Of a DNA stretch of 64,000 nucleotides, positions 1 to 12,121 are shown piece by piece (position 1 is the first letter of the stretch; the number at the start of each line of letters is the position of its first letter). Below the pieces are notes generated by a model. That model was given only the letters and a program-made list of their open reading frames with translations, was not told the origin of the DNA and did no database searches. The DNA comes from Zelopaecilomyces penicillatus (Eukaryota; Ascomycota; Sordariomycetes; Hypocreales; Pseudodiploosporaceae). The position numbers and the translations under genes are program-made. The stretch lies in NCBI GenBank assembly GCA_005765155.1, contig VCCP01000003.1, forward strand, positions 1,674,001 through 1,738,000, read 5' to 3'.

Positions 1-617
1 CCAGTATCTGAGGGGTGAAGTGGGGGAGAGAGGCAGCAAAAGAAAGGGGTGCGTACATGTCCATGCTGGCGAGTTTTGGGGATGTGACTGAAATGGATGA
101 TATAGATGAGGTCGATTGATCGATGGTAGCTAAGGGGGGGTCAAATGGCGGATGGGCGTTGAGTGATGCTATGAAATTTTGGCAATGCGACCAGATCGAT
201 AAGGCAGCTTGGGGGAGGATGGTTCGGCCAGCCTATCGGTTATCAGCGGGGCCGGGCCGCATTATCATTGTTGCAGCAACTGGGAGTTGGGTGGAAACTG
301 CTTTCATTATCCAATCATAGGATACTCTCAGGCCATTATCGTATAGAGAATAACTTGGATATTCTACACCCTTCAAGGGTCGACGAAAGCAGTGCTATAA
401 TTTAGTATACTATGCTGGTAACCAGTATGAATTTCTAGAGATTATTCAAATTGGTAACATTACTGGGCGATTCTCGGTATGGTTGTTCCTGTTCAATGTG
501 GGGCAAGTCAACTGTCGTCCGTCCTCTGTGATCCTTGATAAACCGTACATATCTATGTATGTGCAACCACATTAGCAAAGCGGCCACGACCTCAATTTTC
601 ATTCGTTGCTAGAGATA

Positions 618-1250
618 TTATGTATTGTAAGCCTCAAAAGTAGGCGACAACCACATGTCCTGGTGTAACAAAATATTCCATGCTCCGTAGGCAGGGTCAG
701 TGCACATCAACTTCAGTTGGCAATTTGGCACGTGGTTAGCAAGAGATGGGATCACACACTCGGTAAGCCACTGACGCAAGGGTGGCAAAGAGCTGGAATG
801 CAGGTATGGATCAAATTGGCTCCAGACGCGCAACAACGACCATGTCATGTTTATATTTATATCATTGGGACTAGGAGTCGGGGCTGCTGGGTTATGCATG
901 GTATGCTCGTGGCCAAGTCAGTGCCCGAATTCATGAAGCTTAGTTGTCGATCTTTAGTGAGGGGGGCCCTCTGCACATTATCATTTGCCGGCGCGATGGC
1001 ATAAATCCAAATGGAGATAATCATGCAATATCTGAAAATGGTACTCTGCAATGCGGCTACGGACGCGGGAGATGCCTTCTAAGGAATCAATGCTTCCTGT
1101 GTTGCTTGATGCCATTTTTGAAGCTGCTCCCACCCACAGCGTGGCACTGTGGCTTATAATTAGCCCTCCAGTGATGGGATATGAGTTTTGATAATCGAAA
1201 GTAGTCATACCACGAATCTCGTCAAATACATATTCTGAAGGTGAAAACAA
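618..1250 (-). other. Unassigned coding-like stretch, possibly a decayed gene
   Basis: Two minus-strand frames (981-1250 and 618-899) have mixed, non-repetitive amino-acid composition. The first contains a segment reading SRVRSRIAEYHFQ, the second one reading LRQWLTECVIPSLANH. They lie in different frames, and I could not join them with a convincing intron. I do not recognise a family. It may be a spliced gene I failed to resolve, a relic, or chance. Confidence 0.2.
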
Positions 1251-1600
1251 TTTGTTACTATTGGCAACAGGCCTTGTTTAACTACTGGGCGAAGTTATGG
1301 TTCGCCCGTGCAGTGCTGAAGCACCTTTATCTAATGTCTATTATTTGTTTCCTTGGGCAGAGGTCGCTAGTCACCAAGAGCGACAAGTGGCTTGTTGTGA
1401 GCTAGAATGGAAGTCAACTAGTAATAGTGATACAATGCCCATTGTAGCCCTGTAGCTCTGTACAATTTGGCTCCCTATAATTAGGCACTAACCTTCCAAC
1501 AGGGTCGGAAAAAAACACCGCCCGCCGATGTGACACTCCCTAACTTTATAAGAGGGCCTGAAGAATTGCTTTCTAGATATTTCCAGAGTTAATTTAAGAT

Positions 1601-1710
1601 TTGTAGAGATTTGTAGAGATTTGTAGAGATTTGTAGAGATTTGTAGAGATTTGTAGAGATTTGTAGAGATTTGTAGAGATTTGTAGAGATTTGTAGAGAT
1701 TTGTAGAGAT
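1601..1710. repeat. Perfect 10-bp minisatellite, 11 copies
   Basis: The unit TTGTAGAGAT is repeated head to tail 11 times without a single mismatch. The flank before it (TTAAGAT) and after it (TTCTAATTGA) look like eroded units. The lack of divergence suggests recent expansion or continuing slippage. It sits in non-coding DNA about 1.7 kb upstream of the RhoGAP start. Confidence 0.97.
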
Positions 1711-3452
1711 TTCTAATTGATTTTAGAAATAGATAGATATTCAAATTTCATTGGAATAAAATCTCTTAGGGTGGTCCCGGCTGTGTTTTTTTACATTCTG
1801 TTGCCTTCTTACCAAGTACATATGCCCATGTGTTTAAGCTACGAGTAGTAATTAGCTGCAGAAACGCCACTGTGAGGCGTCGGTCCCCAAAGTCAGTTTA
1901 CGGGCGACGAACATGGCGTTAGGTATTTACCTCTTCAACAAGGCTGATCCACGCTTTTAATGCTTGCTTCCTCTGGTGATGCCCTGACAACTACTAGGAT
2001 ACCCCATCGTCCCGCTTCCAAGTTTCGCCGTGGGAGTTCCATACTTGGCTGTTGTCCCTGTGGTTACTGAGTTGTGACATCAGCCTGGGCAGACTAACAA
2101 TAAATACACCTGTAGTATCTGCCTACCTGCCCACTACGTAGGTACTGCCCCAACAAGAGACCCGGCAGAGACACATCTCGAGACACCTCCAAAGCAGGGA
2201 TCACATCCTTGTCGCTCCTAGCCCAAACCACCAAGACCCGGCCGCCGATCGCCCATAAGTTAGAACCAAACGCCAGCCCAGTCTGGTTTGCTGACAATCG
2301 CTGGCCTGCCCTGCCGATTCCCCTCCTCGTCCGCCGCCGACCGTGCACCGCCTCGCTCGCCCCCCCGGGCATCCAAGACGCCCAGACATACATCCGTCTC
2401 CAAACCAGGTCATTCATAACTCCAGGCTCATCCAAGTTCCGTCCAATCCTCGACTCCCTCCCCTCGCTGCTCCCTCGCCAGCTCCCCGCTGCCGCACTGC
2501 TCCAGCCACTAATTAGACAATAGGTAGGTACAGTACCTAGCCTGGAAGAGCCTGTGGATGATGCATGGAAAGCCCTGCAACCAACCCTGCTCTACAGAAG
2601 CTCCCTCTCTGTGGTACCTCCCTCAGTACCTTACTTACAAGCGACAGTGGCCATAATTACAGACGGACAGGAGTACCGGTACCTCTAGAGAGAGGTATCG
2701 AGTGGTGATATCTTCTGTACCAAGACACTTGACCTGTTCGTTCTGCGACCACTGCCCACAACAACAACAACAGCACTGGAGATCACCGCACAGCTACAAC
2801 CTTCCCCCCAGTCTGCCTGCTCACCAGTAGAAGCCTCTGCTAGCAAGCCCCATTGGCAGGCATCGGCCGCCTACCCACGGAGGTATTCCGTACCCACTCC
2901 TCCAAACTCAAGGTGCCAGACAGCCACCTACACCACCACAGGTCCACCACCTAATTACACCACCACTCACCACCGCTCACCACGACCACTCGCCCCGTCG
3001 CCGTGCCTCCATTCCGACCTCCCTCTCGCTGCTTGCCGCCCGCCACAGTCGCTTCCCCATGCCTATGAGCTATCCGAGCGGTTTCTGGATGCTACAGAAA
3101 TTAGGCGTTCACTCTTCTGCGTCCGCCGCGCCGACATCGTTGCACAGCTAGCTCCAACAACCTCGCACACGAGAGCCAAAGTGCATCCATCACCTCCATC
3201 GCGACCTCTGCCGACCGCGCAAACACCTCGCCCACGTGCCTCCACGCCTGTTCGTCGACTACCGAGCCGATACGTACCAGCGTTGCCTCTCGCTTGTTCT
3301 TGATTTACTCGCCTGCCGTCCAGGAATTCGTCTCCCCTCATCGCGACCGCACGGTGTCGAGTTGGGGGATCCTAAGCCAGCCCGTCGACTGGACCGACTG
3401 GGCTGTACCTGTGTCTTCGCTCTAACCTGTCGCGGTATTCACATTGTTCAAC

Positions 3453-6400
3453 ATGACTTCCGGGAACCCAAACACGTACCAGGGCAGCCCGCTGTCCCAT
3501 CCTACGCCGCCAGCTTCCACGCCCGCCTCACCTCCGAGCAAACGTGATTTGAAATCTTGGTGGAAGAACTTCAAGCTTCCTTCCAAGCACCAAGAAACGC
3601 CGGGTACGTACCCCTCTCGCGAGCTCCCTCATCCCACCCATTGTCTATTCTCATGTTTTGCGCCCCATCCAACTGCGAGTTGCTAGCATGTTAGTTCTAG
3701 TCGCTAGTATGTGGATGCGAAGCGCATAAATGCGAGGAAATGTGTGTATGTAATGAGGCCGTGGATCACCTCTATCATTTGTGTAAAGAGTTGATACGTC
3801 AAATGATGTGATCATGGCGTTTTGTAGCCTACTTACTTGGCTTCACTGTTTCAACTGTTCTTCATTTACATTATCGCACTCTGAAGACGTTGAGGGGCTG
3901 GTTGCTATAGCCTCACCTCACCTGTTTTATACATTGACTAACTTGATCTCTGCAGAACATCGTGGTCCAGGCATCTTTGGAATTCCACTTCGACAGAGCA
4001 TCACATACGCAAACGTAGCTATATCGCTTGTTGACGAGAATGGCGAGAGCTATATCTATGGATATGTACCTATTGTTGTTGCGAAATGCGGTGTTTTTCT
4101 CAAGGAAAAAGGTATGTCAGCCTTGACATTCTGTTTGGATAGAATTTTAGATGTTTTGCATGGTAGCTAACACGACACTGTAGCCACGGGCATTGAGGGC
4201 ATCTTCCGATTGAGTGGATCCGAAAAGCGGATCAAAGAGCTCAAGATACTATTTGATTCTCCAGATCGGTATGGAAAGGGACTCGTCTGGGACGGATACA
4301 CAGTTCACGACGCCGCCAATGTGCTTCGACGATATCTGAACGACTTGCCTGAACCAGTCGTGCCTCTAGACTTGTATGAAAAATTCCGGGATCCACTCCG
4401 TGGAGCAACCAAACAGGCCGTGGGCGACGCCGAAGGACCGCAATTTGTGGATAATTTTGATGAAAAGGGTGCCATTGAGAAGTACCAAAGGCTAATCACA
4501 GAGCTTCCTCCGCTTAACAAGCAACTTCTTTTGTACATCTTGGATCTTCTTGCTGTATTCGCCGCAAAGTCAGACGAGAACCGCATGAACTCCCAGAATC
4601 TTGCCGCAATCTTCCAGCCTGGTATGCTGTCACATCCAGCTCATGCCATGGCGCCTGAAGAATATCGGTTAAATCAATGTGTCATCATCTTCCTCATTGA
4701 GAACCAGGACCACTTCCTCATCGGCATGCAAGGCACAGCTGCGGATGAGATAACCATGAAAGAAGTGGCATCGGGGACCCCCAACGGCCCACTGACGCCG
4801 AATCCCAATAGACAATCGGGCTTAGGCAGGACGGCTTCCAACGCAAGCGCTGGTGCCGATAGCGTACGAAGAGAAGGTAAAATTAGGAGAAATCGCTCTG
4901 TCTCTTCGAAACATTCGAAGAATGATGGCACTGTTACTCCGAGTAGCCCAGCCCCAGCAACAACCCCAACGTCAGGACTAGGCAGAAGCAACACACTGCC
5001 AGCAAAAAGATCCCCAGCACTGGTAGGGGGCAAATTCAAGAAGCACGGAGAATCCGGTCATGCGCAAAGGTCTCCAGCCTTGGAGCCGTTAACACAGGCA
5101 CACCCGTTTGAAGAAGACGGGTATCAGCAAGAAGCGCCAAGTCCTTCCCCAGCAGTTATTGACAGAAGCATACTGGTCCCGGAATCAGATGCAGCTACCC
5201 ATCGCAGCCAAGAAAAGCACCTGGCTGTTCCAGTTCCACAAGAGGCGTCGACTCCATCGAAAGAACGAAATCTGCAAGGCTTTTTCCAGCGATCGCCCGC
5301 TGACGGCAACGATCGGCGGCAGCCAAACAAGCTGAGGAAGAAGAAGATTCCAGGCAGTGTCAACATAAGTGCCCAGAGCTCTACTGCGTCGTTACCACAC
5401 TCCTATTCCAATGCTCCATCACCAGCTCTAGAAGCCCCAAATCCCATGGAGTCCACATCGCAAACCATGCCACAGCCCCTTCCTGAGCCCATCCCAGAAA
5501 CTGCAGTGCTTAACACAGACTCTCCGAGACAAATATCAGTGCAAACGACTGAGATGGAGAAACCACTGCCGCACTCGGACGAACATCAATCACCAGCGCC
5601 CCCTGTGGTGCAGCAGAACAGCAGTGCGCCAGTCGATGCCACCCACCGAATATTCCAGACTTTAGGCAACAACAGCTTGCACCCTAGCGATATTTCAAAG
5701 GGGAAGAAATCTCCACCCACATCGCTGCATTCATCCTTCAATGAGGGATCAGATCTAGACCAAGTTTTGGAGGAACTTCCCGCACCAGTGCCAGTTAATA
5801 GCAACACGGAAAAGGAAAAGAAAAGCCGCTGGAGGCTATCCCGGAATAAAAAGGAAGATTACAGTGGCCTCTCTGGTAGCCCTCGAGCAACACCGCCACA
5901 TTTTCAGATTGGCTCCAATATGAATGCTGACATCAGCACAACCTCAATTGGAAGTGCTCTCAATAAATCTCGCAACGAAAGCATTACGGCCGAAAGCTCT
6001 GATCATCAAGCTATCATCGGTGACCGCCGATCAAGCCACGACGGTGGTAGAGACAATGGTAGAGATGACCCCAAGGGTCCAATCGGCTGGATTAAAAGCA
6101 AGTATCGGGAAGCAAAGGAGACCGCTGAACAACGGCGGAACAAATCGCCACCGGCAGACCACCGCCTTGGTACTAGCATAAGTTCTCGAGGGAAGAGCTT
6201 GGATTTGAGACGTGATCACAGAGATGAAGAGAAATCGACGCCGAAAGATTCGTCAAAGGAGAGTCTGAAAGAGGTACACAAAAACGCATCTCAAGAGGTT
6301 CTGAAGGAAGGCCCCAATGAGCCACCTCATCAGGCTGTCAGAGATGCTCGAAATCAGACTGTACGGGAGGTTCCACCAGAGGATCCAGTAGAGGTGTTAT

Positions 6401-6690
6401 CAGAGGCCCCTAAAGCAATGCCGCAGGAGGTTCCGCCAACCACAGCAGACGTCCCAGGGGACGGTGTGGATGCATTGCAAGTGGTTCCAAAGGAGCCTCC
6501 TAAATTCCAGGAGATCATGGAGACACCCACCCTATCACAGACGACAGAGTTCATGGCACCGCCATTACCCGAGGCACAACAACCACCAGCGCCCCTTCCT
6601 CATGATATGACTCCAATTCCGACGTCAATTGCGGTAGAGCAGAGCCAATTGCCGCAACAACAGCAACAACAGCAACCACAGCAATCTTGA
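3453..6690 (+). CDS. Rho GTPase-activating protein, Sac7/Bag7-like
   Basis: Predicted GAP that switches off a Rho-family GTPase, probably Rho1 of the cell-wall integrity and actin pathway. Exons are 3453-3603, 3956-4111 and 4184-6690 (937 aa). The RhoGAP domain spans about residues 50-240: it begins near GIFGIPLRQSITYANVAISL, has the arginine finger in GIFRLSGS (about R111), and continues through the conserved NVLRRYLNDLPEPVVP block and the NSQNLAAIFQPG motif. The remaining 700 residues are a disordered Ser/Pro/Lys tail ending in Pro- and Gln-rich sequence. The start is the ATG at 3453, giving a short basic N-terminus (LKSWWKNFKLPSK) as in fungal Sac7 homologues. Intron 1 (352 nt) is longer than most here. 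The domain call is firm; which Rho it acts on is inference. Confidence 0.93.
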
Positions 6691-7175
6691 AATTGGGATA
6701 AAGTTGTGGGTATTCTATGTTCAAACTGACCTGGGTAGAGAAGGGAAAGCATGATTTGTTTATTCTTTTATTTTGTCATGATCTTGCCTGTTTCCATGCG
6801 TGGAGAAGAAATTTCCAAAAAAGTTAAGCGTCGTTGTTCTGGGGCTGGGGGGTTGGGAAGAACTGGGAATCTTAAGGGGATGTGATTTTATGTGCCTGTG
6901 TAGTAATGTGGGAAGTGGGAACAGAAAAGAAAGCCCCACCCGAACAGAAAGATGGTCTCTCCATGTTTCTTTTTCTTCTTGTTGGATCCGGAGCGGCTGC
7001 GTATTTACGGGTGCCTCTTGACTCTCTGCATTTTGAAGGTTTTAACAGGAATGCCAATGGAAGCATGCTAACTGCATGTCGACAGCCGAGGAGATATTAC
7101 AGCCTATATGTATACTATACAAATACCCCTATTTATGCCAACCGATCTCCTTTTGAAGAGATCTTTACTGAGTCC
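6691..7175. other. Convergent 3' intergenic region
   Basis: This stretch separates the 3' ends of the RhoGAP (+) and GPI10 (-) genes and presumably holds both 3' UTRs. The frames inside it are antisense shadows or extend into the GPI10 3' end. I see no further gene. Confidence 0.6.
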
Positions 7176-9291
7176 TTAGATTTTGCTCGCTGGCAGTCCA
7201 TTTTCATATACACCCGTGTCCCAGACGATCATTTGACCCTCCCTTCTCCAATCCTCATTGAAGAAGCCGTTGAAGCCGGCCCAGACACGACGCAGATTCA
7301 TTTTTAGAGCTTTACCCTCAGGCGTTTTGAGAAAATCATACAGCCACAGCTCGATTCCATCGAAACCGACAATGTAGCGGGGGAGGGTTTTGGCATGTGG
7401 ACTACTAGCGGCAAACAACTCCCGGCCTAAGAAAGTGCTGGGGCTGTCGTAGAAGCGGTCGGCCTCGTCTCGGTAGTTTTCGCGCTCAGGAGAATTCGGC
7501 TGCGTGTGCAGCGGTGGCTCACAGGTCAAGGCATAGGCGGAAAGACCTGGGTAGACGAGGTGTGAGCGCCAGGGGGTTGTGTGGCAGGGCATGAGGAACA
7601 GAGCAAAGAGCTCGTCGGGACTGTGTTTGGTGGCTTCAAGCCCTAGAGTAGGGTCACGGAAATGAGAGACGTGAGCGAGCTGCACTGCGGCTGGGTTGAT
7701 GCGTTCGTATTCGTGGCGAAGGAAGTCAAGCACGGTTAAAGGCGCTGGCTGGTGGAGATAGGAGAGGAAGCCGGCGAGGATGATATTGATACCTACAGCT
7801 GTGAAGATGCGTGGTTTGCTCCAGCGGCGAGGAGCAGTTTTTGTACCTGGAGATAACTTCCGTGGACTCGGGGTTGTGTAGAATGAAGCTGCAAGTGGCG
7901 CGGCTAGGACGTTAAGAATCGGTAGTAAGGGGTAGATGAAGCGGGCTTCCTTGTGGGATATCAGGGAGAGGGCGCCGATGGTGGTGTAGACGGTGTAAGT
8001 CAAGGTCTTGAGGATATTGGCCATGTGGACTGAAGTTGCGACTGGCTTGTACAGCGCCCTGGCGACAAATGGCAAGCTCGTAGTAGAGAGGAGCGGTATC
8101 CCCTGAACGAGGTAGTAGTGCCAGGGATTGCGACCATAAAAGACGGCAAGAGACTTGGAGATGTTAAAGTAGAGCCAGTTATATGGAGGAAACGTCCAGA
8201 ACCCAAAGTAAGCTCGATCCGCTACCAGCGAAACTCCCACGACAAGCCCGCCACAGAGTACGGCCTCTCTTAGGAGAACCAGCACGGTCGTCTGAGTAAG
8301 CGGCGAGGGCCCGGTGAGCGTCACACGCGTGAGAGTCACGGCGGCAACGGTGCCCCAAATGAGGACGTTGGTTGGGCGCAGCACGACGGCCAGCGCGGCG
8401 AGACAGAGTGATAAGCGCAGGTGTAAGAGACTGCGTAGGGGGTGGTTGTGATGATGGATATTCATCTTGGCGTTTTCTTTAATTGGTGGTGGAGCAGAGT
8501 TGCCGCCGAGGAGATCCCACGGCCAGTAGTGCAGGGCCATGATGGTGAGGGTTGTCTCGAGGGAGTTTGAGAATGTGCGGGTGGAGACGTACCACTGCCA
8601 TGGGCTGAAGACTTGAAGAAGAAGCTGTTTTGAGGATGTGAGACTTGTAGTTATTGCGTGTATGTATATGGCACATAGGCAGAGTAATAATACATGTATG
8701 AAGAGTTTTTGATTTGGGTTTTACTTACAGCGAAAGAGGACTCGACATTGTCAGTGTAGATTGTGCTCGCGAGTCTCCATGTGTACCAATCACCCAAGGT
8801 GGCCAAGACAGCTTGCACAACTCTGGGGGAGGCCATGATGATGGCAGATCGGAGGGCATTTCCAGCTGGGATTATGGTGGACAGGCGCTCGGCGCATAAG
8901 TATGCGCCGGAGAAGAGTAGGGGATGGAGGGATGACCTCAGCTGGTATTGCCATTCCTATACATGCGCATATCCGAGTCAGCCAGAGTGTGATATAGAAT
9001 GTGTAATTTACCTCATTTTCTCTAAAGCTGGTCTGTAGTATACACAATATTTTCTGTAAAAGGATGTCGGGAGATGCGGTTTGAAAAACTAAGAAATCAA
9101 ATACACACCCAGGTGAGCCAGGCACCACTTCGTGCCCCAAAAGCAGTGTGCCAAGCCGGCTCCAGAGCCTGAAAGTATTCATCAGGCTGGAAAAATGTAG
9201 CCAGAGTCCATGAGTTGATGAGTCTGATAAGAAGCACGCAGGAGAAAAACACAAGCGATCGGTTGCGCGGAGGAGACGGACGGCTTGCCAT
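7176..9291 (-). CDS. GPI10: GPI mannosyltransferase 3 (PIG-B/Gpi10, GT22)
   Basis: ER-membrane enzyme adding the third mannose to the glycosylphosphatidylinositol anchor precursor from dolichyl-phosphate mannose. Exons, in coding order, are 9109-9291, 8729-8956 and 7176-8624 (619 aa); every junction keeps frame. The Alg9/GPI10-type lumenal motif FFQPDEYFQALEPAW (D37, E38) lies directly after the first membrane helix. It is followed across intron 1 by WEWQYQLRSSLHPLLF and later by VFSPWQWYVSTRTFSNSLET, which are hallmarks of this GT22 branch. Several hydrophobic segments follow. The C-terminal third contains the RRxGxMIVWDTG-like end (REGQMIVWDTG) seen in PIG-B homologues. Convergent with the RhoGAP gene. 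Confidence 0.93.
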
Positions 9292-11700
9292 AGTGGTAGG
9301 TAGGTAGGTAGTTTACCCCCTATAAAAAGGGGTGTGAAAATTGGAAGATGAGGCTGAAGCCGGCTACAAGGCATCACCAGCCTGGTGGAATGGTGTTGCG
9401 GGTAATGGGAACGTGCCTGAATGGAAGAGAAGACTATATTCACTAGTATTGAATGTTCATCTCGACCAGGGTCTTACAGGGCTGCAATCGGCTTTCGATG
9501 GGCTTTGATGGCATCGCAGGTTTAGATCCTATGTGTGTGTGTGGTCAAATCGGGAGTGGAGGCGTATTGGAAGTCAAGTATTAGCGTTAGTTGACTGGCT
9601 GGAGGTCAGAGGTACCTTGGTACCAAAGATTAAGCTATGCCAGCTGCCAGCTGCCAATGACACCCCTGGCCAACTGGCCTGAAACCCCTCCAATGGGACC
9701 ACAATTCGCCCGAGCAGAAAGAGCATTCGATGCAAAACGTCAACGTCACCATGGAGTAATTATGCTGATGGAGGGGACGCTCCAGCTTTTTGTGTTTCTC
9801 TGGTGCCCACAGCCTCGCATCATAATGAAACAGACTACTCAGATGATCAGAATACCTAACAGTCTCGAATCCAAATCCGAATCCGAATCCGAATTCAACT
9901 CGGCGGGGTAAGCTGGGACATGTGGGACGGCATCTCCACCCAATTCTTTCAGAATTAGATCAACGATGACAGCGCAACAAACATATGGTGTCAAATGGTA
10001 TCCAACTCGCCGTACGAAAACGTCTCGATGAGTCGAAAGAATGGTAAAGAATGGGACAGAATAATAAAGGCGCGCAAACACATGGGGGGCGGCAGATCGT
10101 CGCTCCGGATCGCCAGATCATAGCCGCCGGCTTAACGGGTCAATGATGGTCACGGGCATGTCACCCGAGACAAAGCCCGGTTATCAAAGTGTCTGACAAC
10201 AGGGAAGGGGAAGAAAAAAAAGAGGGCTTCCCCAGAAGAAAGAGAGGGTCACGGAGTAAGTATGTAATGTCGTTGCCGTCATTGGCCGGCTAGCTTTACC
10301 ACGGACGGGCTTCCCGGGACTGCTGCCCCCCTCCCAAGCTTCACTAGTTCGGCCGGGCAGGGATTGCAATTGAATCGATTACGCTGCTGGGAGCAACTTG
10401 TGGACCATTGATTACATTACTACTGGTACGGCCTTTATTTCTTTTTCATCTTCGACACAGCGATGGGGCCTAGGTTTGCCTGCGCCCGCTTGGCTACTCC
10501 CGAGACCAGCCGTTCCGTTTGGGAGGTGTATGTGGGAACGCTGGAGAGCGCATCGGCACGGGGGGCAACAAGTTGTAAGGTGACACCAGAACTACATGCT
10601 GCTGCACCCAGAGACACCAGCCAGACAGGCATCTGTGAAGAGGGCTGAGCAGGTATCCTGCTTGTCCAGGGTCTAGAATGGTCGCCGAAAGAGGGGTTCG
10701 CTTCGGCCTCCGCTCCAGTGATGGATTCGATGCCGCCTTTTTCGGCTCGCCTGTCAAACCGGGCGGGCACAACCGGTTTCCCTTTTTGAGTGTGATTCCT
10801 TTTCTTGACAGACGCAGCTTTGAATATGTAGGAACCCTTGCGTGAAATGACACGCAGTGTGAACAGCATTTCCATGTGGCCCGTCTTTCCCGCAGACCGA
10901 TCCCATCCACGCGGCGCGATGCCCTCAGCTTTCTTCCTCCCTGCCACCCCCCGACAACAGAACAATAAGCTTGCCTGGCCTCCATGGGGGGGCGCCCCCC
11001 CAACTCGATCTATTACGTAGAATGCCGAGGCCAGCCGGGTTTTCCTGGGGGTGTGTGTCCGTGGAAGCGGCGGCGACGGAGCGGCGCTGTTGGCGGCGCT
11101 GCGTCATGGCCACACACACACACACATACCGGACTGTACCACAGACACAACACACGAGACACGAGACACGCCAAACCGGGTGCCAAAAAACTCCGCGGGT
11201 GTGATGTCTGCTTACCCATACGACGGGCGTAACAGGCTCCCGAATAATCCAATTAAATACCAGCTTTACTCCGAAATAAAATTACAACTCGGTTTGCTTA
11301 ATTGGGCATACTATAGGCACCTTGATTCAAGAAAAAGTCCTGCGCCGACGTTCAAGGCACACACACGACATGTTCTTTCATACAGCAACCAGCGGTGTTT
11401 TTTTCACCCGGTTCAACGCCTGTTGGTCGCAGGCAAAAGGCTCCGCTGTCGGTTGCCCACATTTTTTTTTCTTTGGGGCCCTTGCACCAACGCAACCCGC
11501 TGCTGCTCACACTTGCACTTAGGGGTATAGCGGCGGCGTATCTTGACATGAATGTCTCGTCAGCCTTTTTTTTCTTAACCCTTCCCTTCCCTTGCCCTGC
11601 CCAGTGGCCCGCGAACCGCGGGTTCCTGTTAGTAATTCCAGAAACGTTAGTAGGCGTGGCGTTTTCCTTGGGTCCGGGGCAACATGTGAGTGAGTGAGTG
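9292..11700. other. Intergenic region between GPI10 and ornithine aminotransferase
   Basis: No convincing gene. It contains the GPI10 promoter side (TAGG repeats at about 9298-9312), a short AATCCG run near 9866-9893, a 16-bp G/C palindrome (own entry) and CA/CACGAGA simple repeats at about 11108-11170. The overlapping minus-strand frames of 169 and 176 codons at 10435-11003 run in different frames, have skewed composition and show no domain, so I leave them unannotated. Confidence 0.5.
10986..11001. repeat. 16-bp perfect G/C palindrome
   Basis: Seven G, then CG, then seven C form a perfect self-complementary run in intergenic DNA about 1.1 kb upstream of the ornithine aminotransferase start. 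It could extrude as a small hairpin or bind a dimeric regulator; neither is shown by the sequence. Confidence 0.85.
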
Positions 11701-11718
11701 ATGGGGGGCTTGGAGGGG

Positions 11719-11728
11719 GTATATAAAG
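11719..11728 (+). promoter_or_regulatory. TATA-like element upstream of ornithine aminotransferase
   Basis: The run GTATATAAAG lies about 400 bp upstream of the ATG at 12122, in front of a C/T-rich leader. The distance is plausible if the leader carries an intron: a GTATGT donor occurs at 11888, an ACTAAT branch-like sequence near 12058 and a CTTCAG acceptor ending at 12081. TATA box and leader intron are inferred from motif and position only. Confidence 0.45.
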
Positions 11729-12121
11729 AACATACGGGTGCTCGTCGTTTTTATCCGCCTTTTACCGTCTCGGCCTCTCTTTCTAGTCCTCTACACCTGT
11801 TCATCTCCACATACTCTCGTCTACTGGCCTCGTTCTAGCATCAGAGCCGAGTCCTAACGTTATCTACAATCACTCAAAACTCAATTGGTATGTCAATTCA
11901 TCACCAATCTCACCGATCCCACCACTCCCCCTCCGCTTATCATCGACCCATCAATCATCATCATCCCCCCCAAACAACCTTCGAATGCTGCCCCTCCCCC
12001 TCCTTCATCGCAATTTTGACTAGTCGTCCTTCCGCCCTTTACTTCTCCTCTACATTCAACTAATTGCCGTGAAACCTTCAGTAAACACCAAATACAATCC
12101 CTACAGCATCAATCTGCCAAC

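Larger units (their letters stand above)
1..3452. other. Intergenic region and leader of the RhoGAP gene
   Basis: No gene is recognised. Positions 1601-1710 hold a perfect minisatellite (own entry). Minus-strand frames between about 618 and 1250 look faintly coding but match no family I know (own entry). From about 2080 to 3450 the plus strand is rich in C, CCA and CACC runs, as is usual for promoters and leaders in these fungi. It probably carries the RhoGAP promoter. The small open frames at 2094-2523 and 3063-3547 overlap on both strands and have simple composition, so I treat them as chance. Confidence 0.5.

Noticed and set aside
10435..11003. Overlapping minus-strand frames of 169 and 176 codons
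   Set aside because: They use different frames over the same DNA, have skewed Arg/Gly/Pro/Ser content and no recognisable motif.
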